This document shows positions 21,090-33,526 of a DNA stretch of 64,000 nucleotides, piece after piece. The first letter of the stretch is position 1. The number at the start of each line of letters is the position of its first letter. A program made the translations under genes and the position numbers. Origin of the DNA: Muricea muricata (lineage: Eukaryota > Cnidaria > Anthozoa > Malacalcyonacea > Plexauridae); contig OY979728.1 of assembly GCA_963855995.1 (NCBI GenBank), positions 5,877,330 to 5,941,329 of the forward strand. The letters run 5' to 3'. The notes under the pieces were generated by a model that worked only from the letters and a program-made list of their open reading frames with translations, made no database searches and was not told where the DNA came from.

Positions 21090-23340
21090 GTTGAAAAACC
21101 ACCAAATAAAGAAGCAACAGAAACATTTTGGCGTAGCATCTGGGAGAGCGATAGAGAGCACAACCATTCAGCAGAGTGGATAACGAGAGAGCAGCAGAAA
21201 TATGCTGACACAGATTTTCAACCCTGGGTGGACTTAAGCCTAGATCAGTTACAGGTTGCATTGAAGAAGGCAAGTAACTGGAAATCGGCAAGCCTAGATA
21301 CAGTTCCTAACTGCTGGCTTAAACACAGCACTACATCACGATCTACTGAATGCATATAACCAAGCAATAGAACACCCCGAAAACCTACCTAATTGGTTTA
21401 CAACAGCACAAACATATTCACTGGCAAAGAACAAAGGTACAGAGAATCCTAAGAACTATAGACCAATTGCCTGCTTATCAACATGATATTGAATGCTAAC
21501 ATCGATTTTAACAGAAAGAAGCTACTCCCATATGATAAAAATTAACATATTGCCAGAAGAACAGGGAGGTGTGCCAGAAATTCATATGGATGCAAAGACC
21601 AACTAATAATACATAAGACGATTATAGAAGATTGTAAAAAGAAGAAAAAGAACCTGAGTATGACATGGATAGCTTACAAGAAAGCGTTTGATAGTGTCCC
21701 TCGTAGTTGGATACTAAAGACCTAGCGGATGTACAGATTTAATGAAAAAGTCATCAGGTACATGGAAACATCAATGAACAAATGGAACACCACAATGAAA
21801 TTATTTTATAATGATGGATGTATCATAACTGACCCGATAAAAATCAAAAGAGGTATCTTCCAGGGAGATTTATTTTCACCCCTATTATTTTGCCTAGCAC
21901 TTGTACAGTACGTTTAACATCAGAGCTGGCCGCAACTGGATATGGTTTTGTGAAACTCTTTAATAGTTCATAAAGAAAACACAAAAGAAATCACGAACGT
22001 GAAGGAGTCTGTATACTCTGATACAGAATTCTGTTGATTTTCATAACTTTTAACTTTGATTTTCTCGTCTTATATAAGATGTACTTTCAAAACAATTACT
22101 TCGCAAACTGATCTACAAAATTGGAGAGTCTCACAAGCTATTTGCAAAATTCGTGTCCGTGTTGTATCAGACATACAACTCTCGCCTTCGGCTCGAGTTT
22201 GTATATGCTGATACAACACGGCCGCTCATGTTGTAAATAGTACATATAAGATTATGAGCACGAGTGCTCCAGTTAGAACTTGTTTTTTATGGATGACCCA
22301 AAACTGTATGGTGAAAATGATCATCAACAATTTGGACAATTGAAAATTGTTCAACAATTCAGTGATGACATGACATTTGGATTGGAAAAATGTCCTAAAA
22401 AAGTCCCAAGAAAGGTAAATTAATGTCAACGGGAAATATTGAAATAAATGACGATACAGCCATACAGGAGTTGAACTAAGAAGAAGCATTACATAGCCAG
22501 TATCCAAAGATCCTAGAGATCTCATGTAAACCCCGTTACCACCAACAAATTGTTATTAAGTAACCTGAAAGGAGAAACAGAGGGACTACTAGTAGCAGCT
22601 CAAGAAAACACTGGAAACTACCAAAAAGTAATATGTGGCAAGCAAGTGGAGAGTAAATGCAGAATGTGTTCTCAACATGAAGAGACAGTGGATCACATCC
22701 TATCGGGATGTGAGGTATTAGCTAGAACTGAGTACATTACCAGACATAATAAGGCTGCGGCATACAGTATCTCCACTGGAGAATCTGTCAAGACTACGAT
22801 ATCGAGGTTACAAACAAATAGTATGAGCACAAGCCTGAGACTGTGATGCACAATACAGACAACAACATTACTATTCTATGGGATACATGGCAGTCAACAC
22901 TGACAGAACTCTAACAGCGAACAGACCGGATATTGTAGTGAAAGATTTAACAAATGCCACTTGTAAAATGATTGATATGACTGTCCCATCAGATAGAAAT
23001 ATTGCATTAACGGAAACTGAAAAGAAAAATAAGTACAAAGACCTAGAACTACAGTAGAGATACAGAGAATGTGGCATATGAGAACTGAAGTGATTCCTGT
23101 AGTAGTTGGTGCACTTGATACAATGAAGAAGGGGATCATTGAAAACATTCAGAGAGTATCAGAGAGAGCTACTGTTAATAAACGCAAAAGATCTGCATGC
23201 TGGAATCTGCACAAATCCTGAGGAAGGTACTTAGTGTGTGAACAGAATAATCTGAGTGTTTGATGCCCTTGGTGCATGGTTTGCGCCCGGCTGATACACT
23301 ACAAACAAACTACCAGCAAAGACTGTGGCTGAAAAAGTAA
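21090..23340 (+). pseudogene. R4/Dong-like LINE, copy A, left arm
   Basis: Plus-strand fragments in broken frames include EWITREQQKYADTDFQPW (about 21,174), WIAYKKAFDSVPRSWILKT (21,668), RGIFQGDLFSPLLFCLALV (21,850) and MDDPKLYGEND (22,290, the catalytic MDD box). The C-terminal zinc motif CRMCSQHEETVDHILSGC is at 22,655, and RPDIVVKDLTNATCKMIDMT (22,925) is the restriction-like endonuclease signature of the R2/R4 superclade. Internal deletions remove part of the palm-thumb (compare copy B), and a hairpin-bearing insert lies around 21,910-22,250. A TAA-rich tail ends near 23,360. In the right arm the 5' part of this copy is split by the Academ-like transposon. Confidence 0.78.
22157..22221. 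repeat. Compact hairpin
   Basis: Inverted repeat with ccgtgttgtatcag at one end and ctgatacaacacgg at the other, and cgccttcggctcg at the loop. It lies in the insert that interrupts R4 copy A, probably one terminus of a small foldback element. The mirror copy is at about 40,574-40,638. Confidence 0.75.
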
Positions 23341-23621
23341 TAATATTAATAATAATAAACCTGCGAGGGTTAAAAGTACAAGGTTGAGATCTGGCACGGG
23401 ATAGTCTGTCTCCAGCTATGGGTCAAATAGCATTCGCATGAATATGAGAAGAAGTATAAGAAATTCATACTGCATCGCTCGTCACGCGGTTCAAAAATGA
23501 GCGCGTCCTTTAGTTAGTGGTCAGGCTGAGGACGAAAAATTGACGACTGATCTACCCTCTCAACCTACACTGGAGGTCAACCTAAATGAGAATCTTTCCC
23601 AACGGGGTCCTTCCAGACATA
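23341..23621. other. Spacer between R4 copy A and MITE
   Basis: No gene recognised in this 280-bp interval, which begins with the TAA-rich tail of the LINE. Confidence 0.4.
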
Positions 23622-24533
23622 GCCAGAAATTCGAGACGTGCTAATTGCGCATGCGCTTAAGTAGCAACGCAAACATAAGAAAAAACCATGAAATTGTCTA
23701 CAACATTTCTCAAAAAAGTAAAATAAAAGGTTCCCAACAAAAAAAATTCATACTTGTACAGTTCATTCCGAGTTCAATACGATTAGATGGTCATTTTAAA
23801 CGATATTTGAAGTTTTTATTCGACATTAGTACAGTTCCAAAACAAACACCATTCGCAAGTAACGGAGCTGCTTTACTAACCTTTAATACTTTACTAACTA
23901 ATATGAACGAAATTATCGAGAAACCCCGTGTTCTAAAGCAGTTGAAAGCAATAAGCCAGTTACTTAGCATCGTTTGTCCATTTGTACAGTTCGTATAACA
24001 GACTTGAGATATTGAACTACATAAGACTACCTCCATTTGACAAATTATACATCGATAAACAGTTCCATTTTGTTAACAAAAAACGGTCTTTTTAGGTTAA
24101 AATTGCCATTGCAGGCTTGTTCAAAAATACTGCAATATCTTCTTTCTGAATAACAAATATTTTGAAAAATATTCGTCGCTAGAAGTCGAGAAACATACCA
24201 AATTGAAGCTTGAAAAAAGAGCTTTCTAACTGACGGCAGTGTTGCTGGCAGCGGTCATTCCTTTGTCCAAACGTCATGAAAAGTTGACGAATTTCATGCA
24301 ATTATCTAGCGCGCGAGCGCTAAAGCGGGAAATTGAAATTGTTCTCTTGACAATGGCTTGATGGCTCCAAATGCAAAGCAGCTAGATAAAATTACTGGCA
24401 TGAAAGTTAAAACGGATATAATTGTTAATACCGACCATTGCCCAAATTTTGTTAAGAAAACAGATGTTCAGTTAATAACGTTTTAGCGTATAACCGCTGT
24501 TCAAGTTTGGGCTCAGTGTCTCGAATTTCTGGC
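23622..24533. mobile_element. 912-bp TIR element, GCCAGAAATT family, left arm
   Basis: Termini GCCAGAAATTCGAGAC (23622-23637) and the complement (24518-24533). Ends resemble those of the 5,625-6,320 element. No transposase. It lies between two R4-like fragments and is also present in the right arm (38,262-39,173), so it was inserted before the arms separated. Confidence 0.75.
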
Positions 24534-24544
24534 GATAAACAGAA

Positions 24545-26270
24545 CGTCCAGCCAATAATGTAGTTAAAAAACACCAGACAGAAATGAACAAGACTCACAA
24601 GATAGGACTCTATGGAAGCTATTACAGTATAAGACAAAGGCAGATCCCAAGGAAGGTGTAACGAAAGATACCTACAGAATATGGAGGGAACGAAATCCAA
24701 ATGATAGATAAAATTTAACAGATAATGCATTGATGAATCAACTTAGATACGTATATTGAAAGACAAATCAAACTAACAGAAATTGAAATAGATGACATTA
24801 AGCGACGGATTAGAAATTAAGTAAATATACAAAATAGTCAAACAGAGAAAGTAGTAGCTGATGTGCTATAGTAGAAGAAGCGAGTAGTCCTTATGAAGAA
24901 AGAAATCAAGATCAGGCGGAACTCTAACAAAATCAACCTGAGATTGAAGAATTACAGTAGTCAGAGAAATTAAGAAGGCAAGAGCTGAATGGGAGAATGT
25001 CAGCATGTCAGAGAGGCCCCCTCTACCCAAGATTGCATTGACTAAAACTAAAGTGTTAATTAAACAAGCAAATCAAGCAATGGGGAATCAGATTAAAGCC
25101 TTGAGATGGATAGATTACAAGAAAGCGTTTGATAGTGTCCCTCATAGTTGGATACTAAAGACCTTGCGGATGTGCAGATTGAATGAAAACATCAATGAAA
25201 CATGGAAACATCAATCAACAAATGGAACAACACAATTAAATTATTTTATAATGATGGACGAATCATAACCTGATAAAAATCAAAAGAGGTATCTTCCAGG
25301 GAGATTAACTCTCACCCTTATTATTTTGTCTAGCACTACGTTATAAGATTACGAGCACAAGTGCTCCAGTTAGCAACTTGTTTTTTATGGATGACCTAAA
25401 ACTGTATGGTAAAAATGATCATGAACAATTTGGACAATTGAAAATTGTTAAACAATTCAGTGATGACATTGGCATGACATTTGGATTGGAAAAATGCGCT
25501 AAAGCCAGTTTCAAGAAAGGTAAATTGGCGCCAACATGAAATATTGAAATAAATGACAATACAGCCAAACAAGAGTTGAATCAGGAAGAAGCTTACAAAT
25601 ACCTGGGTGTAGATGAGAGTGATGGTATCCAGCACAGTAAAATGAAAGAGAAAATAAGAAAAGAATATAATAGGAGAGTAAGATTGATCCTCAGAACTGA
25701 GCTTACCGGTAATGGAAGAAACAAAAGGTGACCAGTGGTGCAGTATACAGTAGTTTTGGGATTATTGACTGGAAAATCTCAGAACTAAAGAAAATTGACA
25801 CAAAAACATGCAAGCTGTTAAACATGTATAAGATGTAGCATCCTAAAGCAGATGTAGAAAGGTTGTACCTGCCGAGAAAAGACGAGGGAACAGGGCTAAA
25901 TGAGGTAGGAACAGGGCTAAATGAGGTAGAAACACGATTTAAGGCAGCGATGATAGGACTTGATCACCACCTAAAGTACAAAGACTGGCATTACCAAAAG
26001 CAAGTTTGTAATCATGACAAAGCTAAAGCCAAAAATTCAATAACTAAGAATGCTACTAAGTTCAAAAGCAAAGTAGCAATGCCGGAGTTTGTTAACCTGT
26101 AGTAGAGAAATCAGCCTCTGAAAATGCTAAATCCCTAAAACATGTGTCCAAGTCCAAGATGAAATAATTGAAAGAAGAAAAGTGGAAAAACAAAGCACTA
26201 CAGTGAAACTAAGTAGAGGGTCAAGGTTGAATTGAACTTTAGGGTAATAATAATAATCATAGAAATAAAT
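24545..26270 (+). pseudogene. R4/Dong-like LINE, copy B, left arm
   Basis: Same family as copy A, read on the plus strand. It begins with GVTKDTYRIWRERNPN (about 24,654), then RWIDYKKAFDSVPHSWILKT (25,107), a deletion, FMDDLKLYGKNDHEQFGQ (25,383, catalytic MDD), EEAYKYLGVDESDGIQHS (25,588), KIRKEYNRRVRLILRTEL (25,650), WKISELKKIDTKTCKLLN (25,770) and LYLPRKDEGTGLNEV, followed by a lysine-rich tail. The endonuclease region seen in copy A is missing. A 21-bp coding minisatellite (GTGLNEV) has two copies here and four in the right arm. A base change at 25,536 creates a stop not present on the right. Confidence 0.78.
25879..25932. repeat. 21-bp coding minisatellite, two copies
   Basis: Unit gaacagggctaaatgaggta, encoding GTGLNEV. 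Two units here; four at 36,829-36,910 in the right arm. Confidence 0.85.
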
Positions 26271-27794
26271 ATTTTTCTACATTGGTAATCTGTTACACCT
26301 GTATCTGCTAAATCAAATGATAAAATTCACTAGCCAGGAAGGAATTACAGGAAGGAAAGCAGTCCTAAGAGTCAAATATGGTTAAAATAACCAAAAGAGT
26401 TTAAGACCAGGTTTCTGTCGCATGATTCATTTAGTGCTTGATTGGTATTTCAGTACTACAAATGGGAACATGTTTACTTAGATCAAGTCAATTTTGTCCT
26501 ACACATTATCCTAGACAACAAGCAGACCATGGCAACTTCAGTGGCTTAGACAGTATCAACAATTGGAGGGGTGAATATTCATACATATTTTTGTTCACAT
26601 CTTTAATTAAAAGTAATCATTTTTCAAATCAAATTTTGGATGGAGAGCATATGATATATCAATTAATTTGTCCCTTGAAATAACAGTGCTGGCTGGCTAC
26701 TGTCTAACTTCCATATAAATATGCAGCCCCTTAGAGCTAATGTTTAAAAGGCAACAAAACAACAGATACAGGTTAGCCAGGGGGGGCATTGTTTCTATGT
26801 TTCTCCCTTTGCTGGGTAAGGCTAAAATCTCGGGCTGGGGTGCAAAAATGACGTAGGGGTGGCCTTGGGGGGGGGGGGGGGCAAAAGGCAGTAATTGCCC
26901 AAAATTATAAACAAATGGCAATTCTTGCAGCAAATCAAGGTGGTCAAGGCTATTCAAAATATCATATATGTAATTGCACCATTTGGGTGCCAAAAATTGT
27001 GAAGGAATAAATCTCAGGTGCACCAAAGTATAACTCTGCAGTCTGGTGCTCAGAAAACTCAACAGAAGGTCTTGTCAAAGCACGGAAGAACTCAGACAAC
27101 CTAGTAACTCATCCCCATATGAACAAGCCCTTGGAACAAGGCAAAACCTTTGAGAGGAAAAATCTTTAACTGGGCAAAACTTATACCAGCTGAGTACAAA
27201 CAGGTAAACTCTGTTTAAGTTTTCCACCATTTTCTATAGCAGACAAATTCTCTTGGGAATATGGTTTATTGTATTAGGTTTTAGTGGAATGTAAACAAAG
27301 TTTACCAACAAGCAGTGTCTGTAGCCATTTTAATAGCATCATCCACATAACACGTTACAACACTTTTTATAAAGATAAAGTGACTGACCTTGTTTGGGAA
27401 ACAATATTCTTCCATTTCATCTGTTCGCTTGTTGTAAAAGTGGAATATTCTACGAGAAAAAAAACACACATTTCGCCTTAGTGGTGTTTGGTATAAATCT
27501 TATTGAAATTTTAAATGTTATTGAAGTTAATGTTATATATAGTAATACAATTACAAACATTAAAATAATTTCGCGAGTTTAGGATACAGCTGGAAATAAT
27601 TAACTACCTGCTACATTCATTTCTGCCACGGAAATGCGACAAATTCATTCCTTATACATTCTAATTTCAGAAGATCATGTAAGCTACCCATCCAGTTGTT
27701 CATATTTTTCGCACTTCCAATTCCAGTCAAGTTTTCCCGCTACGAATCTCTCCCCTGAGGCTTACATAAAGTTTTACGTTTGTATTTGTAAGAG
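26271..27794. other. No gene recognised
   Basis: AT-rich DNA shared by both arms (partner about 34,966-36,490). The only structure is a G-run at 26,868-26,881, 14 bases here and shorter (10) on the right. Frames here are short and lack motifs. Confidence 0.55.
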
Positions 27795-27802
27795 ATGGTC
27801 GC

Positions 27803-28731
27803 CAGTGAACTCTAATACAACTGGAACGATAACTTGGCCGCCATCTTTGAAGCCAAATTGAAGGCCGCCATGTACGTCACGCCGCGAAAATATGACCTAT
27901 TTTCAAAAGCTCTTTTCGACCCTTTAACTTCGTGTTTTAGAGCCAGTTAGGTGCTAAATATTTTCTAGATAGATTGAAATTTCATGTACTTCAACTTTCT
28001 AGGACGTCCAGTAAGGTTTTAAAATATTTTTTGGCTGCTAAAAATGAAAAACAGTTTCGGCGAAAACTTTGTCACGAAATATCTTTTTTAAACAACTGTT
28101 ACCTCTCGAGTTTTAACAGTTGGATGGAAGAGGCTGCCAAGAACTATCCGTAACCGAAGTTCAAAGCTTTAAAACTAATGCTATCTGACGAAAAATGTTA
28201 GTTTTGTACGTATTTTTAAATCAACCATACAAATACACCACTTTGAAAACCTCGATTTACTCACGTTTTAGAAGGGCTACAGCAAAGACCAAAAGCTCAA
28301 AATAAACAACGATACCTGGACTTTAGCACAAGATACGTTTTGGAAGAGTTGACATGTTTTAAAGCAATATATTCTTGAGTTGAAGAGCGTAGTTTGCTTC
28401 GTAGTTTGCTTCGGCACGTTGAAACTTTCGTCATTTTCCAGAGCAAAAAACTGATAGCCCTCAATTTTTTCCGTAACCAAGTGTAGAACAGTCAGGACTA
28501 TCCAGAAAACCAGGATCGAATCTTTAAAATTGAAGTCTTGCGATAAAAATTCTCATTTTTCAAGCATATTTTCGCTCAAAAACAAGCTTTTCACTCCTCG
28601 TAACTTTCCCCAGTCCTTTCGAACAAGCCATTTTCCCCGCGCGGTTCCCGCCTTTTGCTTCAAATTTGGCTTCATCCAATCATAGGACGAAAACATAGGA
28701 GATATCGTTCCAGTTGTATTAGAGTTCACTG
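27803..28731. mobile_element. 929-bp hAT-like element, left arm only
   Basis: Perfect 28-bp TIRs beginning CAGTGAACTCTAATACAA, with an exact 8-bp target duplication ATGGTCGC (27795-27802 and 28732-28739). The right arm has the empty site with one copy of the octamer (34958-34965), and 929 plus 8 equals the 937-base jump in arm pairing. No coding capacity. Eight-base duplication and CAGTG ends fit hAT. Confidence 0.95.
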
Positions 28732-28739
28732 ATGGTCGC

Positions 28740-29944
28740 TGATTTAGGCTTAAACTTCATGTAAGTTCAATATTAAAGGATTATTGACCGAATGTGAGGT
28801 CGTCCTAAAAAACCTCAGTCCGATATTTCAGGGTACAGACCGAACAAGCGTGTCAATAAACTGTTTATTATATGGCTCGCAGTCATTCTCAGAGTTAGTG
28901 TGACATTTTGTATTCAATTGACGTCGATCGTTTTGTTAATTAGAATACAAAAAAGTTGAACATGACAAAACGTTATTTTTTACGCATAAAGTTTTCAAAC
29001 ATATCAGCAAAACATTAGTTTCATTAACAAGCAGTAAAAAGTGCGATTAAAAACACTGGAAAAACGCCCGGTGCGAATACGGAAATTTACGGACCACGGT
29101 CCGAATACGGGTTTTTACGGACCGCACGTCGAACAATCAGAATGCAGGATTCTTCAAAGCCATATAACAAAAGCTTGTATTTCACAATGTCAAAAAGGGA
29201 AATGGCCGTGGGAACAAGCTAAGCTTGGGAAGCTCTGCGGAGGAGAACAGAGACTACGAGTCATTGAAAGAACATAGCAATCTAATTGAATTCTATGCAC
29301 TAAGTATTACCATTTGGCATTTGCAAGCAACCGTTCGGCGTAAACTTTTTTACGCGTTGTTTTACCCTTCAAACGTCCACGTTTGTCACGCGAAACACAA
29401 AGGCGTACGAGCGGGGCTTATACCTTCTTGAAGGCATGGAGCCACTAAGTTACCGTCCAAGCAGAAAATCGTGAGTGAGTAACAAAAGAATGGCGGTACT
29501 TTCCGATACTTTCCGATGCTTCCACTTAAAAACGCAGAAAAGAACGGCGATACAAGTATAACTATACAAAATAGAGCTCAATTTCTCACTAGGCGATACT
29601 TTCCGATGGTTCCACTTTAGGAAAAGTTATAATTCAACGATGCAGGACCGACCTCTAACCGACGATTTCTCAAACACAGCCATGTGCTATGTTTTTCACT
29701 ACTGTGAAACTGTCCCCACATTGGTCCCCACATTCGTCCTCACATTCCTCCCCAATTCGCCCCACATTCATTATGAGATTATATAAACAGATTAAGACCA
29801 CCTGCGGTACCCTTACTATTTCCAATCATTCGAAAAGCCTTTACCTTTATATCAAGCTTTTAGCATTCCAAATACTTTCAATTTTAGTCTGTGAAGCAAT
29901 AATTAATGTAATTACAGCTGTTGCGACTTATACTTTGAAGGTTA
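28740..29944. other. No gene recognised
   Basis: Shared by both arms with almost no differences (one substitution noticed near 28,811). Contains ggaccacggtccg palindromes near 29,091 and repeated cgatactttccgat motifs at 29,491-29,610. No coding evidence. Confidence 0.55.
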
Positions 29945-30170
29945 AAATAAAAAAATTACAAGTTCTGTGGATAAGTTTTCTCTATGTGTTTTTTTTTGCG
30001 ACTTAAATAGCAGTCAATGTGATATATTTAAAATCAATGAGTCAAATGCGTCGAAGTACTAGCAACTTAATTTTCTGATTACCGTAATGATAGATCATGC
30101 TCTTTCTAACAATATCCACAATTTCTTGGGAATAAATTTTCGCTATGGGTTTTAACAACTTAAGGTGGCT
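29945..30170 (-). repeat. Diverged array unit in opposite orientation
   Basis: Carries the array motifs in reverse orientation (acaagttctgtggataagtt, caatgagtcaaatgcgt, aacttaattttctgattacc, catgctctttctaac), clearly diverged from the 30,823-31,887 units. The two blocks face each other within one arm, like long terminal repeats of a foldback element. Confidence 0.75.
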
Positions 30171-30719
30171 CGATACAGTTTTCCAAAAATTAATTAAGCT
30201 ATAGTTTACCTAACACTTTTGCGCTGTTAAATTTAAATAAGTCTGCATACTTTCTTTCAAATGGAGTCAGCAATTAAAAAATCCGCATGCATTTTGCCTT
30301 TTTTTTACGCGTGTAATGGCGTCAGCATGTTAAAGTAATCCATTTGTGATACACAGTGAACTGTAATAGTGATACATCACGGATGACGTGATGAAGTTAC
30401 TACTGTTGTTGATCTTTTTTGTTCTTCGCACAAAATCCATCACGCAAAGGAAGTACAAAAAGTAAAATCCTTTTGTTTTTATATTTCAATTTAATTTATT
30501 AACTTTGCCAGATTCAAACACGTTTATGATAGAAAAGAGACTTAAACTCGCAAAAACAATTTGCTTCGATGACTTTAACTTTAACTTTAATCAAATTCCA
30601 AATGTACATTAAATTACAAAAATAATTCTAATGCAATTTGAGGCAAGCCTAAAACAGAATTCAAGATTCCTTAACATAAGCTCCCAAAATTAAGTTAACT
30701 AATTCTGCAACAATAAAAA

Positions 30720-30748
30720 GAAAAATATATATATATATATATATACAT
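30720..30748. repeat. (TA)n microsatellite
   Basis: A run of alternating A and T just upstream of the array; mirror copy at 32,949-32,977. Confidence 0.9.
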
Positions 30749-30822
30749 ACAAATATAATGAAGCCTACCTACTAATCGGCTTCACACTGCTCTTTTTACT
30801 GCAAAAAGGATTTACAACAAAG

Positions 30823-31887
30823 ATGTTTCAGAAAATTTATTCCTACAAAATTGGACTATATAGCCTATTACGAAAGAAGGCTAAATTACTAGATTCGTTT
30901 ATCCCAAGCGGCTCAATGATTGTAAATATCATATTACGATGGCTGACATTTAAGTTAGACAAACGCATAGAGAAAAGTTATTCCCCAGAACTTGTGATAT
31001 ATCGTTAGAAAGAGCTTGAAAATCTATATCATACATGTCAAAATAAAAAAATTTATAGAATAGGTAACTAGAAAATTAAGTTGGTAGCGCTCGTACACAT
31101 TTGGCTCAATGATTGTAAATATGATATTACGATGGCTGACATTTGAGTTAGAAAAACGCATACAGAAAAGTTATTAACTAGAACTTGTGATATATCGTTA
31201 GAAAGAGCATAAAAATGTACATCATATGTGTGAAAATAATTATAGAATAGGTGACTAGAAAATTAAGTTTGTAGCGCTCGTACGCATTTGGCTCAATGAT
31301 TGTAAATATCATATTACGATGGCTGACATTTGAGTCGCAAAAACGCAATCAGAAAAGTTATTCCCCGGAACTTGTGATACATCGTTAGAAAGAACATGAA
31401 AATCCATATCATATATATGAAAATAAAAAAAATTTATAGAATAGGTAACTAGAAAATTAAGTTGGTATTTGGCTCATAGTTAGTAAATATCATACTACGA
31501 TGACTGACATTTAAGTTGCAAAAACACACAGAGAAAAGTTATTCCCCAGAACTTGTGATATATGGTTAGGAAGAGCATGAAAATCTACATATATGTGAAA
31601 ACAAAAAAAATTCATAGAATAGGTAACTAGAAAATTAAGTAGGTAGCACTCGTACGCATTTGGCTCAATGATTGTAAATATCATATTACGATGGCTGACA
31701 TTTAAGTTAGACAAACGCATAGAGAAAAGTTATTCCCCAGAACTTGTGATACATGGTTAGAAAGAGCATAAAAATCTATATCATATATATGAAAATAAAA
31801 AAAAATTATAGAATAGGTAACTAGAAAATTAAGTAGGTAGCGCTCATACGCATTTGGCTCAATAATTGTAAATATCATATTACGATG
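30823..31887 (+). repeat. About 190-bp tandem array, left side of apex
   Basis: Six copies, the last cut at the apex. The segment ggctcaatgattgtaaatat recurs at about 30,911, 31,105, 31,290, 31,471 (variant), 31,660 and 31,855 (variant), spacing 180-195 bp. Units also share gaacttgtgatatatcgtta and aggtaactagaaaattaagt. Frames through the array are repeat shadows. Confidence 0.95.
31810..31887. other. Palindrome apex (78-bp unpaired spacer)
   Basis: Pairing with sum 63,697 holds to about 31,809/31,888 and then fails. The loop is part of one unit of the surrounding tandem array, running from the gaataggtaact segment to catattacgatg, where the sequence abruptly switches to the other strand of a unit at ataaatt. 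There is no obvious microhomology at the switch beyond one or two bases. Confidence 0.9.
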
Positions 31888-32874
31888 ATAAATTCTTTTT
31901 ATTTTCATATATATGATATAGATTTTTATGCTCTTTCTAACCATGTATCACAAGTTCTGGGGAATAACTTTTCTCTATGCGTTTGTCTAACTTAAATGTC
32001 AGCCATCGTAATATGATATTTACAATCATTGAGCCAAATGCGTACGAGTGCTACCTACTTAATTTTCTAGTTACCTATTCTATGAATTTTTTTTGTTTTC
32101 ACATATATGTAGATTTTCATGCTCTTCCTAACCATATATCACAAGTTCTGGGGAATAACTTTTCTCTGTGTGTTTTTGCAACTTAAATGTCAGTCATCGT
32201 AGTATGATATTTACTAACTATGAGCCAAATACCAACTTAATTTTCTAGTTACCTATTCTATAAATTTTTTTTATTTTCATATATATGATATGGATTTTCA
32301 TGTTCTTTCTAACGATGTATCACAAGTTCCGGGGAATAACTTTTCTGATTGCGTTTTTGCGACTCAAATGTCAGCCATCGTAATATGATATTTACAATCA
32401 TTGAGCCAAATGCGTACGAGCGCTACAAACTTAATTTTCTAGTCACCTATTCTATAATTATTTTCACACATATGATGTACATTTTTATGCTCTTTCTAAC
32501 GATATATCACAAGTTCTAGTTAATAACTTTTCTGTATGCGTTTTTCTAACTCAAATGTCAGCCATCGTAATATCATATTTACAATCATTGAGCCAAATGT
32601 GTACGAGCGCTACCAACTTAATTTTCTAGTTACCTATTCTATAAATTTTTTTATTTTGACATGTATGATATAGATTTTCAAGCTCTTTCTAACGATATAT
32701 CACAAGTTCTGGGGAATAACTTTTCTCTATGCGTTTGTCTAACTTAAATGTCAGCCATCGTAATATGATATTTACAATCATTGAGCCGCTTGGGATAAAC
32801 GAATCTAGTAATTTAGCCTTCTTTCGTAATAGGCTATATAGTCCAATTTTGTAGGAATAAATTTTCTGAAACAT
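31888..32874 (-). repeat. About 190-bp tandem array, right side of apex
   Basis: Reverse-complement continuation of the left array, five units, with no difference noticed from 30,823-31,809. It ends at the same flank as the left array (cgcttgggataaacgaatct). Confidence 0.95.
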
Positions 32875-33526
32875 CTTTGTTGTAAATCCTTTTTGCAGTA
32901 AAAAGAGCAGTGTGAAGCCGATTAGTAGGTAGGCTTCATTATATTTGTATGTATATATATATATATATATATTTTTCTTTTTATTGTTGCAGAATTAGTT
33001 AACTTAATTTTGGGAGCTTATGTTAAGGAATCTTGAATTCTGTTTTAGGCTTGCCTCAAATTGCATTAGAATTATTTTTGTAATTTAATGTACATTTGGA
33101 ATTTGATTAAAGTTAAAGTTAAAGTCATCGAAGCAAATTGTTTTTGCGAGTTTAAGTCTCTTTTCTATCATAAACGTGTTTGAATCTGGCAAAGTTAATA
33201 AATTAAATTGAAATATAAAAACAAAAGGATTTTACTTTTTGTACTTCCTTTGCGTGATGGATTTTGTGCGAAGAACAAAAAAGATCAACAACAGTAGTAA
33301 CTTCATCACGTCATCCGTGATGTATCACTATTACAGTTCACTGTGTATCACAAATGGATTACTTTAACATGCTGACGCCATTACACGCGTAAAAAAAAGG
33401 CAAAATGCATGCGGATTTTTTAATTGCTGACTCCATTTGAAAGAAAGTATGCAGACTTATTTAAATTTAACAGCGCAAAAGTGTTAGGTAAACTATAGCT
33501 TAATTAATTTTTGGAAAACTGTATCG

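Noticed and set aside
22157-22221. Hairpin as a transcription terminator or ncRNA
   Set aside because: Eukaryotic context, no downstream T-run or associated gene; better explained as a transposon terminus.
26697-27062. 121-residue minus-strand ORF containing PPPP
   Set aside because: Crosses a G-run of different length in the two arms, which changes its frame; no motif.
31810-31887. Whole palindrome as a simple long-read foldback artefact
   Set aside because: The arms differ by exact transposon insertions with target duplications and by a filler-bearing deletion, which one molecule read twice cannot produce. Haplotype joining remains possible.
30823-31887. CRISPR-like repeat array
   Set aside because: Units of about 190 bp in direct tandem without distinct spacers, in a eukaryotic transposon context.
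31511-32186. ORFs of 60-80 residues in the apex array
   Set aside because: They repeat with the 190-bp units, occur identically on both arms and have no motif or codon structure.
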